Shown here: positions 35,558-44,645 of the stretch, piece by piece | Numbering within the stretch: the stretch's first letter is position 1 | Layout: the number at the start of each line of letters is the position of its first letter | Assembly: GCA_016712045.1 (NCBI GenBank) | Contig: JADJRV010000001.1 | Span: 1 to 64,000, forward strand | DNA from: Chloracidobacterium sp. | GTDB lineage: Bacteria; Acidobacteriota; Blastocatellia; Pyrinomonadales; Pyrinomonadaceae | Length of the DNA: 64,000 nucleotides | Direction of reading: 5' to 3' | Translations under genes and position numbers: made by a program | Notes under the pieces: generated by a model | The model's input: only the letters and a program-made list of their open reading frames with translations | Database searches by the model: none | What the model was told of the DNA's origin: nothing

Positions 35558-36719
35558 TTATTTCAACGCCTCTTTCAGAGCGGCTTTTACTTCCTGCGGC
35601 ACTCCAAGCCCGGGGCCAAGCTGCGAATTGATAATAACGGCGACGCTCAGCCCATTAGAAAACGTGAACATAGCGCTATTTAGCTCTCCGCCGTTAAATA
35701 CATTGCCGTTACCGTCCTTTCCGGGGTAATAACCGGTGTGTTCATAACTCGTGATCCCCGGGACCGTCGTCGAGTCGCGATACCAGCCGAGTTGATCGTC
35801 TTTCATCTGTTTGAGCACGGCCGCGGGCAATATCCTCTCTGTATTTATCAGGGTATCCATGAACATTGCGAGCTGTTTCGAACTCATATTCCAGCCCTGC
35901 GAACCGCTTATCTCAGTGCAGTCGCCAAAATTATCTCCGGCTCTAGTAGGGCCAGGAAATTGATACGTCATTGCCGGATCATTCGCCGCCGGTTTGGCAT
36001 CGACCCCGGTTATGCGTGCGGGCCTAAAAAGATTGGTCCGGACATAATCGAGGTATCGGAGCGAGTAATAAGTGGAAAATCTGCTGTCGGGCGTCGGGCG
36101 TCCGGGCGAACTTGTAAACGGTGGCGATGTCATCAGCCCGATGATTATCCGAAACAGGCCAAAATTACTATTGTTGTACTGCTGCTTTGCTTTATTTGCC
36201 GTCGTAACGCCGTCGAGGGCACATTGTTTTAGCTCGGCATACGACACATCGCCGCCGCAACGTATGCCCGACCGGTGCGTTAACAGTTCGCGAAAAGTGA
36301 TCGATTTGAAATTATTACCAAGTTTCCAGTCCGTGGGCAGGTAAGTATAAACCGGCGTGTCAACGCTGATGCCCTTGTCATTTAACAGCCTGAGAACCGC
36401 CGCCGCGGTGATCGTTTTTGCTGACGCTCGCGATATTAAATTTGTCGTCAACCGTCATTTTTCTCGGATTCGGATCCGGAGCACGTCGAGCGTCACCGCC
36501 GGCACTTCCCTGCGAGACCCTGTTTTTGTAGGTGACGAAAAACGTATAGCCGACCGATTTTCCCTTAAATCGGGCATCTAGCTTTTCGACAAATTTAGAA
36601 ACAAATTTTGTATCCGCTTCGCGTTGCACACTAATATCGCCCGGCTGTGCCGACCCGGTTGCAACAAACACAGTGGCCGCTACGCAAAACGCAAAAATCC
36701 CATAGGATAATTTTTTCAT
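35558..36719 (-). CDS. Exported serine beta-lactamase-like hydrolase (class C/PBP4* family), one frameshift
   Basis: A signal peptide (MKKLSYGIFAFCVAATVFVATGSAQ) precedes a beta-lactamase/transpeptidase-like domain. The catalytic SxxK motif is SVSK in FNIASVSKTITAAAVL. The frame breaks right after this motif near 36415 and resumes as TITAAAVLRLLNDKG. TFRELLTHRSGI, YNNSNFGLF (the Tyr motif region) and YPGKDGNGNVFNGGEL follow. Such proteins act as esterases, D-aminopeptidases or carboxypeptidases in the periplasm; the substrate is unknown. Repaired length is about 385 residues. It lies 44 bp upstream of the OmpA lipoprotein gene on the same strand. Confidence 0.8.
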
Positions 36720-36762
36720 GATCCGATCTCCTCACAGACGAACAGTAAAAGTTTTGCCCCTT

Positions 36763-36810
36763 GGTACGTTATTTAGAATTTATCTTGATACGTTGTTTCG
36801 AATCTATATT
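36763..36810. repeat. Two 24-bp direct repeats upstream of the serine hydrolase gene
   Basis: GGTACGTTATTTAGAATTTA (24 bp from 36763) and GATACGTTGTTTCGAATCTA (24 bp from 36787) are adjacent and match at about 19 of 24 positions. They lie 44-91 bp upstream of the hydrolase start, in an AT-rich 190-bp gap. A paired operator site is possible, but no regulator is identified. Confidence 0.35.
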
Positions 36811-36913
36811 ACACGAAATCAGCCTTACGAGTAGCTCAGCGGTACCTGTTACAACCCCGCCTTTCCATATCGTACTCGTGCTTGATAATTTCGTTAACCA
36901 TCCCCGAACAGAT

Positions 36914-38725
36914 TCACGGGAATCGTGGCAGTTTTGGTATTTTGTTTTCGATCTTTTGTTTGGCAGCGTCGATCTGGGCCTTGCCGTTAAAGATGTTATC
37001 GAGCCTCAATGCCATATTCGGATCGATCTTTTTGAGCCGATCGTACATCTTTTTGGCCTCTTTTTTATTGCCGCTGGCGTTGTATGCCTCGCCGAGGTTA
37101 AAGAGCCCGTTGATGCTACTGCCGTCCGTATCGACCACGCGTTTGAAATTTGCGATGGCGTTGACAAAATCTTTGAGCCCGCGAAATGCTCGGCCGAGCT
37201 GATTTATCGCCACGTTCCAGTTCGGGTGCAACTTGTCGGCGGTTTTGAGTGCCTCGACCGCCTCTTGGTGCTCGCCAAGCTCATTGTGCGTCGCACCGAG
37301 ATTGACATACGCAGCGTCAAACTGCGGTTCCTGAACAAGAGCTTCTTTCAGCGCGACCTTGCCCTTTTCGTAATTCTCGGTCGCTCCAGCGTCGTTCTTA
37401 GCGGCTTTTTGCGTATAGCCGGCGTTGTAATACGCCCAGCCGACGTTATTGTTATCGACGGCTCCGGGGCTCATCACGCGTGCGGATTCGAGCCGGGCGA
37501 CGGCCTTTTCCCATTCGGCGGTCTTACCCAGACAAAATCCCCATTCGCTTTCCATATCGGCCGTCTTCATGCCTTTTTCGGACGCAGCTTTATATTCGGC
37601 ATTGGCGTCAACATAGCGTTCTTGCTGGCGGTACGTACTGGCTAGATTTGCATGTGCCTGAGCGTTATTCGGATCGTATTTGAGGGTCTGCTGGTAGGCG
37701 GCAGCAGCATTTGGATAATCGCCTTTGTTGTAATATGCAACGCCCATATCAAAGGATGCCGCCGAATTCGCAGGGTCAATCTCAAGCGTCTTTTTGTACG
37801 CCGCGATCGCGTCATCAGGCCGCTCCATACGGTCGAGCGTCTGACCGCGATAATACTGGGCGGACGCAAAATTACCGTCAAGTTCTAAAGCTCGGTCAAA
37901 GGCCGCGAGAGCCTCGGTATTTTTGTTTTGTTTGAATAAGATCACTCCGCGTAATTGACGTGTTTCGACCGTGTCAATGCCCCCGGCCTCAGCTTTTTGC
38001 AAGGCACTTTCGGCTTTGGCGATCTCTCCGCTGTTGAGATACGACACGCCAAGCGGCGGATAGAGCATTGTGTACGCCGGGTTTATCGCCAGCGCTTTTT
38101 CGTAATTGAGAGCTGCCTTTTCGTTTTTGCCATTAGCGTCATAGATCGCACCGGCTTTGGCGTAAGCGACGTCGTTTTGCTTGTCGTATTTGACCGCTTC
38201 CTCAAAAAGGGCGATGGCTGCCTCATTATTTGTGTCACCGGCGACGTCAATTCCCTTTGCGGTCAGGGCGTTGCTCAGCCCCTCGGAGGCACGTGTGTTT
38301 TTAGGATTTTGGACAAGAGCGGCACGATAATTTGTGATCGCGAGATCTGTCTGATCGTTGTCAAACGCCGTCTCAGCTTTAGCCGTCAGCATATTTGACG
38401 ACGCTATCTTTTTATTTGCGGCGGCAATTGCTGCCTTTTTACGGGCGGCGATCGCGTCGGCACGTCGTTTCTTTGCGAGAGCGGCTATCTGGCCACTCGC
38501 CGCCTTTGAGCCGCCGCCGACTCGTCCACCGCCTTCGCCCAACGAAGCCTTGCCCCCGCCGGCACGCGCCTGTGGAGCTTTGCGCGATCCGCGAAAGACA
38601 AAAACGCTCGACCCGCCGGCGATATCGTTCGTCGCGACCAGATCCTGTGCCGCGACCGAGGACGGCAGCGGCAGCAGTGCAAAGAAAAACGAAGCGATGA
38701 CGAGCAGGGATAGATTTGTTTTCAT
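36914..38725 (-). CDS. Secreted TPR-repeat protein (paralogue 1)
   Basis: The ATG at 38725 begins a signal peptide (MKTNLSLLVIASFFFALLPL, cleaved after VAAQ). A short conserved segment follows, DLVATNDIAGGSSVFVFRGSR, then a Gly/Arg/Ala-rich stretch and a basic Ala/Lys coiled segment. At least ten tetratricopeptide repeats follow, for example AAASYNKGDYPNAAAAYQQTL-like units and TLDRMERPDDAIAAYKKTLE. The last repeats end near KMYDRLKKIDPNMA. The protein has 603 residues. It shares its N-terminal layout with the TPR gene on the other side of murB. It probably acts as a periplasmic or surface scaffold; partners are unknown. Confidence 0.82.
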   Translation of the reverse strand: MKTNLSLLVIASFFFALLPLPSSVAAQDLVATNDIAGGSSVFVFRGSRKAPQARAGGGKASLGEGGGRVGGGSKAASGQIAALAKKRRADAIAARKKAAIAAANKKIASSNMLTAKAETAFDNDQTDLAITNYRAALVQNPKNTRASEGLSNALTAKGIDVAGDTNNEAAIALFEEAVKYDKQNDVAYAKAGAIYDANGKNEKAALNYEKALAINPAYTMLYPPLGVSYLNSGEIAKAESALQKAEAGGIDTVETRQLRGVILFKQNKNTEALAAFDRALELDGNFASAQYYRGQTLDRMERPDDAIAAYKKTLEIDPANSAASFDMGVAYYNKGDYPNAAAAYQQTLKYDPNNAQAHANLASTYRQQERYVDANAEYKAASEKGMKTADMESEWGFCLGKTAEWEKAVARLESARVMSPGAVDNNNVGWAYYNAGYTQKAAKNDAGATENYEKGKVALKEALVQEPQFDAAYVNLGATHNELGEHQEAVEALKTADKLHPNWNVAINQLGRAFRGLKDFVNAIANFKRVVDTDGSSINGLFNLGEAYNASGNKKEAKKMYDRLKKIDPNMALRLDNIFNGKAQIDAAKQKIENKIPKLPRFP

Positions 38726-38821
38726 GTGCGAGGTGCTCCCAAGAAAGGTTAGCCGCGAAATGACGACCAAGCGTAAATTATACGATAAAAGAGGTGTGCG
38801 ATTCGAGCTTTTTCTAAACCG

Positions 38822-39907
38822 TCAAAACCCAACAAAAACAGGCTCAGGATCGAGCATGATGCCAAATTTATCGGCGACTGTCCGCTGGATCTCGTCTTTT
38901 AGCACAAAAATGTCATTCGCCGTCGCCCCGCCGCGATTGATGATCGCGAGAGTGTGATTGGACGAGATGCCAACGTTGCCGAGAGAAAAGCCTTTGTGCA
39001 AACCCGACTTTTCGATCAGCCACGCCGCCGGGATTTTTACCGCGTCGCCAAATGGGAAATTGGGAATGTTGCCCATCTCTGCCTGCAACTCGGCAAGTTT
39101 GTCGCAGCTGACGATCGGGTTTTTGAAAAAAGAACCTGCACTGCGTGAATTCGGGTCATCCGCGTCGATGACCATCGATTTCGAACGGCGTATATTCAGC
39201 ACCGCCTCGCGAACCTCAGTCAGCGACGGCCGTCGCTCGCCAAAATGCTCGATTAGATCTTTATATACAACCTTTGGAGAGCCTTGGTATTTTAATAGGA
39301 ACGTCACATCGTAAACTACATATCTACCGACCTCCGACGTGTTGAAGATACTCGATCGGTACGCAAATTTGCAATCGACATTGGTTATCCTGATAGGCCG
39401 CAAATTCACTGTATCTATGCATCTGACTGCAAGAATAGACTCTGACACTTCTTGGCCATAAGCTCCGACATTCTGAATCGGCGTCCCTCCTACAGAACCG
39501 GGAATTCCGCTAAGACATTCGACCCCGGCAAAATCATTTTCAACACAAAATTTTACAAAGTCATCCCAGCTCTCTCCCGCACCAACACAGAATCGTCGCG
39601 ATCCCGGTTCATCAATTTCAAGACCTGAACCGTCCAAATAACCATCTTCCTCTGCCCATTTTCGAGCGTCAGAACGATCCATTTTCATCTGAACAACAAG
39701 GCCGTCAAACCCACTGTCCGAGATCAGCAAATTGCTCCCGCCACCGAGAATAAAAACGGCCAAACCCATTTCTCGGGCAAACGCTAGAGCTTCGATGACT
39801 GCAAACTCGTTTTCGGCCGTGACGAAATACTTCGCGTTACCGCCGACCTGTAGGGTGGTCAGCGGTGCAAGCCGCACATTTTCTTTGATCTCGATCGAAC
39901 TACTCAT
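38822..39907 (-). CDS. murB: UDP-N-acetylenolpyruvoylglucosamine reductase
   Basis: MurB reduces the enolpyruvyl group to lactate, giving UDP-MurNAc for peptidoglycan. The FAD-binding domain shows TLQVGGNAKYFVTA, ILGGGSNLLISDSGFDGLVV and SGIPGSVGGTPIQNVGAYGQEV. The catalytic Ser lies in RSAGSFFKNP and the C-terminal Glu region follows KSGLHKGFSLGNVGISSNHTLAIIN. Length is 361 residues, of the E. coli-like long form. It stands alone between two TPR paralogues, away from the usual mur cluster. The start is ATG. Confidence 0.95.
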   Translation of the reverse strand: MSSSIEIKENVRLAPLTTLQVGGNAKYFVTAENEFAVIEALAFAREMGLAVFILGGGSNLLISDSGFDGLVVQMKMDRSDARKWAEEDGYLDGSGLEIDEPGSRRFCVGAGESWDDFVKFCVENDFAGVECLSGIPGSVGGTPIQNVGAYGQEVSESILAVRCIDTVNLRPIRITNVDCKFAYRSSIFNTSEVGRYVVYDVTFLLKYQGSPKVVYKDLIEHFGERRPSLTEVREAVLNIRRSKSMVIDADDPNSRSAGSFFKNPIVSCDKLAELQAEMGNIPNFPFGDAVKIPAAWLIEKSGLHKGFSLGNVGISSNHTLAIINRGGATANDIFVLKDEIQRTVADKFGIMLDPEPVFVGF

Positions 39908-39913
39908 ATATGT

Positions 39914-39942
39914 AAAAGCCGGACGTAAGTCCGACTTTTAGC
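39914..39942 (-). terminator. Hairpin terminator after the second TPR gene
   Basis: On the minus strand AAAAGTCGGAC-TTAC-GTCCGGCTTTT is an 11-bp stem with one G-T pair, followed by a T tract. It lies between the stop of the TPR gene (39953) and the start of murB (39907). It is symmetrical enough to act in either direction. Confidence 0.7.
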
Positions 39943-39952
39943 GTTGAAAAGA

Positions 39953-41815
39953 TTATTTGATAATTACTACAACCGCGCCAGTTTCATTGCATTTTCCAGC
40001 TTTATCGCATCGCCAGGGCTCCAGCGGTCTTAACACTTCGACGATCCGCTTGACCTCTTTGCCGTTTTTGCGTTTGATCTCAGCGTACCCGAGGCTCGTC
40101 AGAGCTCCGACATATTTAGGTTCGCGCTCGAGTACGGCACGAAACCACTTTGCCGAATTATCAAAATCATTGAGCCTAAAATAAGCCGTCCCAAGTGCGT
40201 AACCCGAAAAGATCCACTCCGGATGCTTACCGGCGACTTGTTTTAACGCTTCGACAGCACCGGCAAAATCACCCATATCGATCATAACGCCGCCGAGATT
40301 TTGCAGCGCCCCGTCGGCAACGATCGCGTTTCCGGCTATTGCTTTTTGCAGTGCTGCTTTTGCCAAAACAAGTTTTGCATCTGCTCCGGCTTTGTTATTT
40401 GAGTCGATATCCAGTCGGGCATAATTATAATAAGCCCAACCGAGATTGGCCTGATCGATAGCGTTACCGCCGCTCAGCTCGACCGCTTTTTCCATTGCCG
40501 TCACAGCTCCCTGCCAGAGGTTGGTTGGACGTTCGCAAGAAACGAATCTAGCCGTGTTCGCCTCGCACTGTTTACCAAGCGAAAATCCTAATTTACTGTT
40601 GAGGTCTGCCGCGATCTCTTTATTTACATTGGGCTGTTTACCATAAAACAGGATCGCATTGTTGTAACGGGGGATCGCGTTATTAAATTCGTTCGACATT
40701 CGATAAGCATCGCCAAGGGTCGCAAGCACTTCCCAGTTATCGCTCTTCAATTTCTCCGCCGCTTTTAGCTGGATGATCGCGTCGGGGAAATTGCCCATAT
40801 CGAAATAAGCCTGTCCAAGCCCTGCGATGGCATCGAGGTAATTAGGCCGCAAGCTGATGGCTTTTTGATATTCCGGGATCGCCTCGCCCGTACGTTTCAG
40901 CCTGACGAGGGTCTCTGCGGTGTTGAAATACGCTTCAGGATACGTCGGGTCGATCGTCTTGGCCTTTTGAAACGCCGTCAACGCGTCTTCGTTACGGTTT
41001 TGTGCTGCCCTGACTAATCCGAGGAAAAACTGCGTTTCAGCACTATTTGCCGAACTGGCGAGAGCCTTGGTCAGCAGATCGTCAGCCTTGGCGATCTCAC
41101 CCGACTGATAATAGAGAATACCCAACGGGACATAGATCTCGGTCAGCCCTTTGTCGGTGGCAAGAGATTTTTCATACGAAGAAATAGCCTCGGCCTGGTT
41201 GTCCGTCTCGGAATAAAGCTCACCAAGCCCGAAATATGCCGCAGCATTCTTAGGGTCAAACTTGATCGCCTCGAGGAAATAGCCCTTTGCCTGTTCCCCT
41301 TTATCGGCGACAAGCAAAGCGTTACCGTTCAGCGCCAGAGCCTCACTATATCCGGTGTTGGCCATCACGTTTTTCGGGTCGAGACGGATCGCCTCGCGGA
41401 AAAATTCGAATGCTTGTTCGTACTCGGCCTTATCGACATAATATTCACCGACACCTGCAAACAACTTGGACGCCTGAACCGGCGGCAGATCACGTCCGCC
41501 CTTTGGCCCAAGTTTATTTGGGTCGATGATCTTTGCGCGGTTGACCTTAGTCGTGTTCTTGGCGATCGTCTCGTATTGTTTCTTGATCTTTACTGCTGAT
41601 GCCAATCGCTGGGTTTTTGTACGGGTCGGCTTAGCAACGGGGCGCGGTTTCGATCCGCCGCGCGAGCCGCTACGAAAAACAAACACGCTCGAACTGCCGC
41701 TCAAGCTGCTAACCGCGACCAGGTCCTGCGCCGCAACAGGCAAACTCGACATCGAAAATGCCGCTATCAAAACCGCCGCCGTTACTGCCCGAAACATCCA
41801 CGATCTATTGAACAT
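39953..41815 (-). CDS. Secreted TPR-repeat protein (paralogue 2)
   Basis: A signal peptide (FRAVTAAVLIAAFSMSSLPVAAQ) is followed by DLVAVSSLSGSSSVFVFRSG and a basic Gly/Arg/Pro/Lys-rich stretch. About ten TPR units follow (for example QAFEFFREAIRLDPKNVMANT, AISSYEKSLATDKG, AIPEYQKAISLRPNYLDA). The C-terminus is EPWRCDKAGKCNETGAVVVIIK with two Cys. Length is 620 residues. The N-terminal motif G-S-S-VFVFR after the signal peptide is shared with the paralogue at 36914-38725, while the repeats have diverged. It follows a 250-bp gap holding a repeat array. Confidence 0.82.
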   Translation of the reverse strand: MFNRSWMFRAVTAAVLIAAFSMSSLPVAAQDLVAVSSLSGSSSVFVFRSGSRGGSKPRPVAKPTRTKTQRLASAVKIKKQYETIAKNTTKVNRAKIIDPNKLGPKGGRDLPPVQASKLFAGVGEYYVDKAEYEQAFEFFREAIRLDPKNVMANTGYSEALALNGNALLVADKGEQAKGYFLEAIKFDPKNAAAYFGLGELYSETDNQAEAISSYEKSLATDKGLTEIYVPLGILYYQSGEIAKADDLLTKALASSANSAETQFFLGLVRAAQNRNEDALTAFQKAKTIDPTYPEAYFNTAETLVRLKRTGEAIPEYQKAISLRPNYLDAIAGLGQAYFDMGNFPDAIIQLKAAEKLKSDNWEVLATLGDAYRMSNEFNNAIPRYNNAILFYGKQPNVNKEIAADLNSKLGFSLGKQCEANTARFVSCERPTNLWQGAVTAMEKAVELSGGNAIDQANLGWAYYNYARLDIDSNNKAGADAKLVLAKAALQKAIAGNAIVADGALQNLGGVMIDMGDFAGAVEALKQVAGKHPEWIFSGYALGTAYFRLNDFDNSAKWFRAVLEREPKYVGALTSLGYAEIKRKNGKEVKRIVEVLRPLEPWRCDKAGKCNETGAVVVIIK

Positions 41816-41965
41816 TCATTTTCCTCACAAGCGTTTTAGGGTGAAACAATATCAACAATACTATAAACCATCTTTTCGATGCACAAACTTTTCACGCGGG
41901 TTTCCTCTACTTTCTTGCCTATTGTCTCAGTCTGATATAGATTTGAAAGTTACCAACAACCGAAT

Positions 41966-42046
41966 AGTCCAAAGCCTCAAGTCCAATGTCCAAGGTCTCT
42001 CGACACCCGACTTGGGACATTGGACCTGGGACTTGAGACTTATCAT
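41966..42046. repeat. Inverted 7-bp-period array (GGACTTG unit) upstream of the EF-G paralogue
   Basis: CTCAAGTCCAATGTCCAAGG and, opposed, GACTTGG-GACATTG-GACCTGG-GACTTGA are arms of degenerate heptamers separated by about 18 bases. They would pair over about 20 bp. The right arm ends 8 bp before the AGGAGAG ribosome binding site of the EF-G-like gene. It therefore lies in or just upstream of its leader. Confidence 0.7.
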
Positions 42047-42065
42047 TTAGGAGAGCTTGCCGATC

Positions 42066-44171
42066 ATGAAAGCATTCGCAACTGAGAATATCAGAAATCT
42101 AGCTGTCATTGGACACGGCGACGCAGGTAAAACCCAGCTCGTCAGTTCCCTTATCCACACCGCCGGTAGCCAGCAACGCTGGGGAAAAGTCGACGAAGGC
42201 ACGACCATCACCGATTACGACGAAGACTCGCTCGAACGAAAAGTCTCGCTCAACAACAATTTTGCCCACGCCGAGTATCAGGACACCAAGATAAATTTTA
42301 TCGACACGCCGGGTTACGCCGCGTTTGTCTCGCACGCTCGGCCCGCCCTGCGCGTCGCCGATTGTGCGCTGGTCGTCGTTGACGCGGTGCACGGTATCGA
42401 GGTTCAGACCGAAAAAACCTGGCAATACGCAAACGAATTTTTGCTGCCACGTTTCATGGTCATCAACAAGATCGACAAAGAGCACGCCGATTTTGGCCAC
42501 GCGCTCGAAACGGCGGCTGATTCGTTTGCCCGCTCGATCGTGCCGTTTACGCTGCCCATCGGCCGCGAAGGCAGCTTTCGTGGCGTCATCGATGTCGTCC
42601 ATCAAAAAGCATACGAATTTGACGCCGACGGCAAAGCAAAAGCGATCGGTATTCCGAGTGAAGAAAAAGCCCTGCTCGATTCCACCCGCGAACGCCTCAT
42701 AGAGATCGTCGCCGAATCGGACGACGCTCTGATGGAAAAGTACTTTGCGGACGGCACTTTGCCCGAAGAAGATATCATCCCAAACCTCGCCCGTGCTATT
42801 GCGGCCAGCAAGCTCTGTCCGGTTTACGCGGCATCAGCGACAACACTCGTCGGATTGCAGATACTGCTTGATCATCTTGGCGAGTTTGCACCAAATCCGG
42901 CGACGCACGAGATGGAATATGGTTTCACCGACAACGAAATGACCGGCGACCGTATCAATCGTAAATACAACAACGACGAGCCTTTTTCGGCATACGTTTT
43001 CCGCACGATCGCCGACCCATTCGCCGGCCGTATTAATGTAATGAAGGTCGTTTCGGGCAAGATCGGCCACGATGCTAACGTCAGAAATACCAGCCGCGAC
43101 ACGGATGAGCGCTTGGGTGCTCTGCACGTTATATCAGGCAAGACGCTCGACAAAGTCGATTCCGCCGCGACAGGCGACATCATCGCCGTCGTAAAGCTCA
43201 AAGACACGCAGACCGGCGACACTTTGAGTGACAAAGCAAAGCAGATCGTCTTCCCAAAGGTCGAGTACCCCGAAGCTGCGATCGCTTTTGCCATCGAGCC
43301 TAAATCACGAGCGGACGAGGACAAGATCTCTGGAGCGTTGCATAAGATCATAGAAGAAGATCCGTCGCTGCATTTTGAACGCGATCCGCAGACCAATGAA
43401 TTTATCCTCTCGGGCAGCGGCCAGCTCCATATTGAGACCGTCGTCAAAAAATTAGAGAACCGCTACCACGTCGAGGTCACGCTCCATCCGCCAAAGGTTC
43501 CGTACAAAGAAACCATCACGCAGCAGGCTGAGGTGCAGGGCCGGCATAAAAAGCAATCAGGCGGACGAGGACAGTTTGGCGATTGTAAGGTGATATTTGA
43601 ACCGCTCGAACGCGGTGGCGGGTTCGAATGGGTCGATAAGATCTTTGGCGGCTCGGTGCCGCAAAATTTCCGCCCCGCTATCGAAAAAGGCATTATCGAA
43701 GCCGCCGCCAGCGGTGCCGTCGCAGGCTATCCGCTCGTCGATTTTAAGGTGACGCTCATTGACGGCAGCTTTCACGCGGTGGATAGTGATGAACATTCAT
43801 TCCGCGCAGCCGGACGCAAAGCTTTTCGTGCCGCAATGGAAAAGGTCAAGCCGACCTTGCTCGAACCGATCATGGATGTCGAGGTTTTCACGCCCCAAGA
43901 GGTTTCCGGCGACATCATGGGCGACCTAAACAGTCGTCGCGGACGCGTCGGCGGTATGGAGGTTCGCGGCAAACAGCAGGTCATCAAGGCCAAAGTCCCG
44001 CTCGCCGAAATGCTCGATTACCAATCCAAACTCAACAGCGTCACCCAGGCACGCGGCTCGTATCACATGCAGTTTTCACATTACGACCCACTGCCCGGCA
44101 ACCTCGCACAAAAGGTAATAGACGAAGCCGTCGCCGCCGGACGTGTGCGGGCACATGACGACGATGAGTAA
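42066..44171 (+). CDS. fusA2: Elongation factor G paralogue (EF-G2-like translational GTPase)
   Basis: The GTPase domain has GHGDAGKTQL (G1), FIDTPGYAAF (G3) and INKIDKEHAD (G4). Domains II-V follow, with SGSGQLHIETVVKKLENRYHVEV and the C-terminal GVNSRRG-type segment (LNSRRGRVGGMEVRGKQQVIKAKVPLAEMLDY). The RTVDHG-type features of canonical EF-G are changed and no other str-operon gene is near. It therefore fits the stand-alone EF-G2 group, whose role in translocation, recycling or stress varies. The ATG at 42066, 8 bp after AGGAGAG, is preferred to an upstream TTG. Length is 701 residues. Confidence 0.88.
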   Translation: MKAFATENIRNLAVIGHGDAGKTQLVSSLIHTAGSQQRWGKVDEGTTITDYDEDSLERKVSLNNNFAHAEYQDTKINFIDTPGYAAFVSHARPALRVADCALVVVDAVHGIEVQTEKTWQYANEFLLPRFMVINKIDKEHADFGHALETAADSFARSIVPFTLPIGREGSFRGVIDVVHQKAYEFDADGKAKAIGIPSEEKALLDSTRERLIEIVAESDDALMEKYFADGTLPEEDIIPNLARAIAASKLCPVYAASATTLVGLQILLDHLGEFAPNPATHEMEYGFTDNEMTGDRINRKYNNDEPFSAYVFRTIADPFAGRINVMKVVSGKIGHDANVRNTSRDTDERLGALHVISGKTLDKVDSAATGDIIAVVKLKDTQTGDTLSDKAKQIVFPKVEYPEAAIAFAIEPKSRADEDKISGALHKIIEEDPSLHFERDPQTNEFILSGSGQLHIETVVKKLENRYHVEVTLHPPKVPYKETITQQAEVQGRHKKQSGGRGQFGDCKVIFEPLERGGGFEWVDKIFGGSVPQNFRPAIEKGIIEAAASGAVAGYPLVDFKVTLIDGSFHAVDSDEHSFRAAGRKAFRAAMEKVKPTLLEPIMDVEVFTPQEVSGDIMGDLNSRRGRVGGMEVRGKQQVIKAKVPLAEMLDYQSKLNSVTQARGSYHMQFSHYDPLPGNLAQKVIDEAVAAGRVRAHDDDE

Positions 44172-44177
44172 GTAATT

Positions 44178-44540
44178 GTGGTTTACGATATTTTCATCTA
44201 TGCGATAGCTATCCTATGGAGTGTTGGGATCCCGTTTACCGCACTCCATGGAATTTTTTCGCTTCGCAACTTTGAGTATGGATCGAGCAATTGGAAAATT
44301 GGAATTCTTATGCTTTGCAGGGTTCCATTGGAAATATTGACAGTTCTTCTTTTGCTTTATTTTCACCACAACGAGTTTGACTCAATGTGGACAGTGGTTT
44401 TGCCGGGCATTCTGATGACTTTGGAAATTACCATTTACTTAGTGATCAGAGCTGCAATAATACACGGAAGTTTGAGAAAGGGAGTCATTATCGAAATGAA
44501 TTTCCTTTTCTCAGACCTCGCAAAGGAAAAAGGAGAGTAG
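44178..44540 (+). CDS. Small membrane protein of unknown function
   Basis: A GTG start at 44178, 6 bp after the EF-G-like stop, opens a 120-residue frame with three or four hydrophobic helices (IFIYAIAILWSVGIPFTALHG, GILMLCRVPLEILTVLLLLYF, VVLPGILMTLEITIYLVIRAAI). It ends in a charged tail (SDLAKEKGE). Base composition is clearly more AT-rich than the neighbours, so it may be a recent arrival or a fast-evolving gene. No family is recognised. Confidence 0.6.
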   Translation: MVYDIFIYAIAILWSVGIPFTALHGIFSLRNFEYGSSNWKIGILMLCRVPLEILTVLLLLYFHHNEFDSMWTVVLPGILMTLEITIYLVIRAAIIHGSLRKGVIIEMNFLFSDLAKEKGE

Positions 44541-44547
44541 CTGTCCC

Positions 44548-44592
44548 TTATCTGTCTTATTCGTGCCATTCGTGTAATTCGTGGCTAAAAAA
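44548..44592. repeat. Half copy of the 9-bp-period repeat
   Basis: TTATTCGTGCCATTCGTGTA followed by ATTCGTGGCTAAAAAATC is one arm of the CACGAAA-type nonamer palindrome (TTCGTGCCA-TTCGTGTAA-TTCGTGGCT). It lies about 10 bp after the stop of the small membrane protein gene, with no partner arm nearby. Confidence 0.6.
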
Positions 44593-44645
44593 TCTTTTAA
44601 AACTCATGCTGAAACCAGTTCAGTTCTAACCGCGAATATCGTGTT

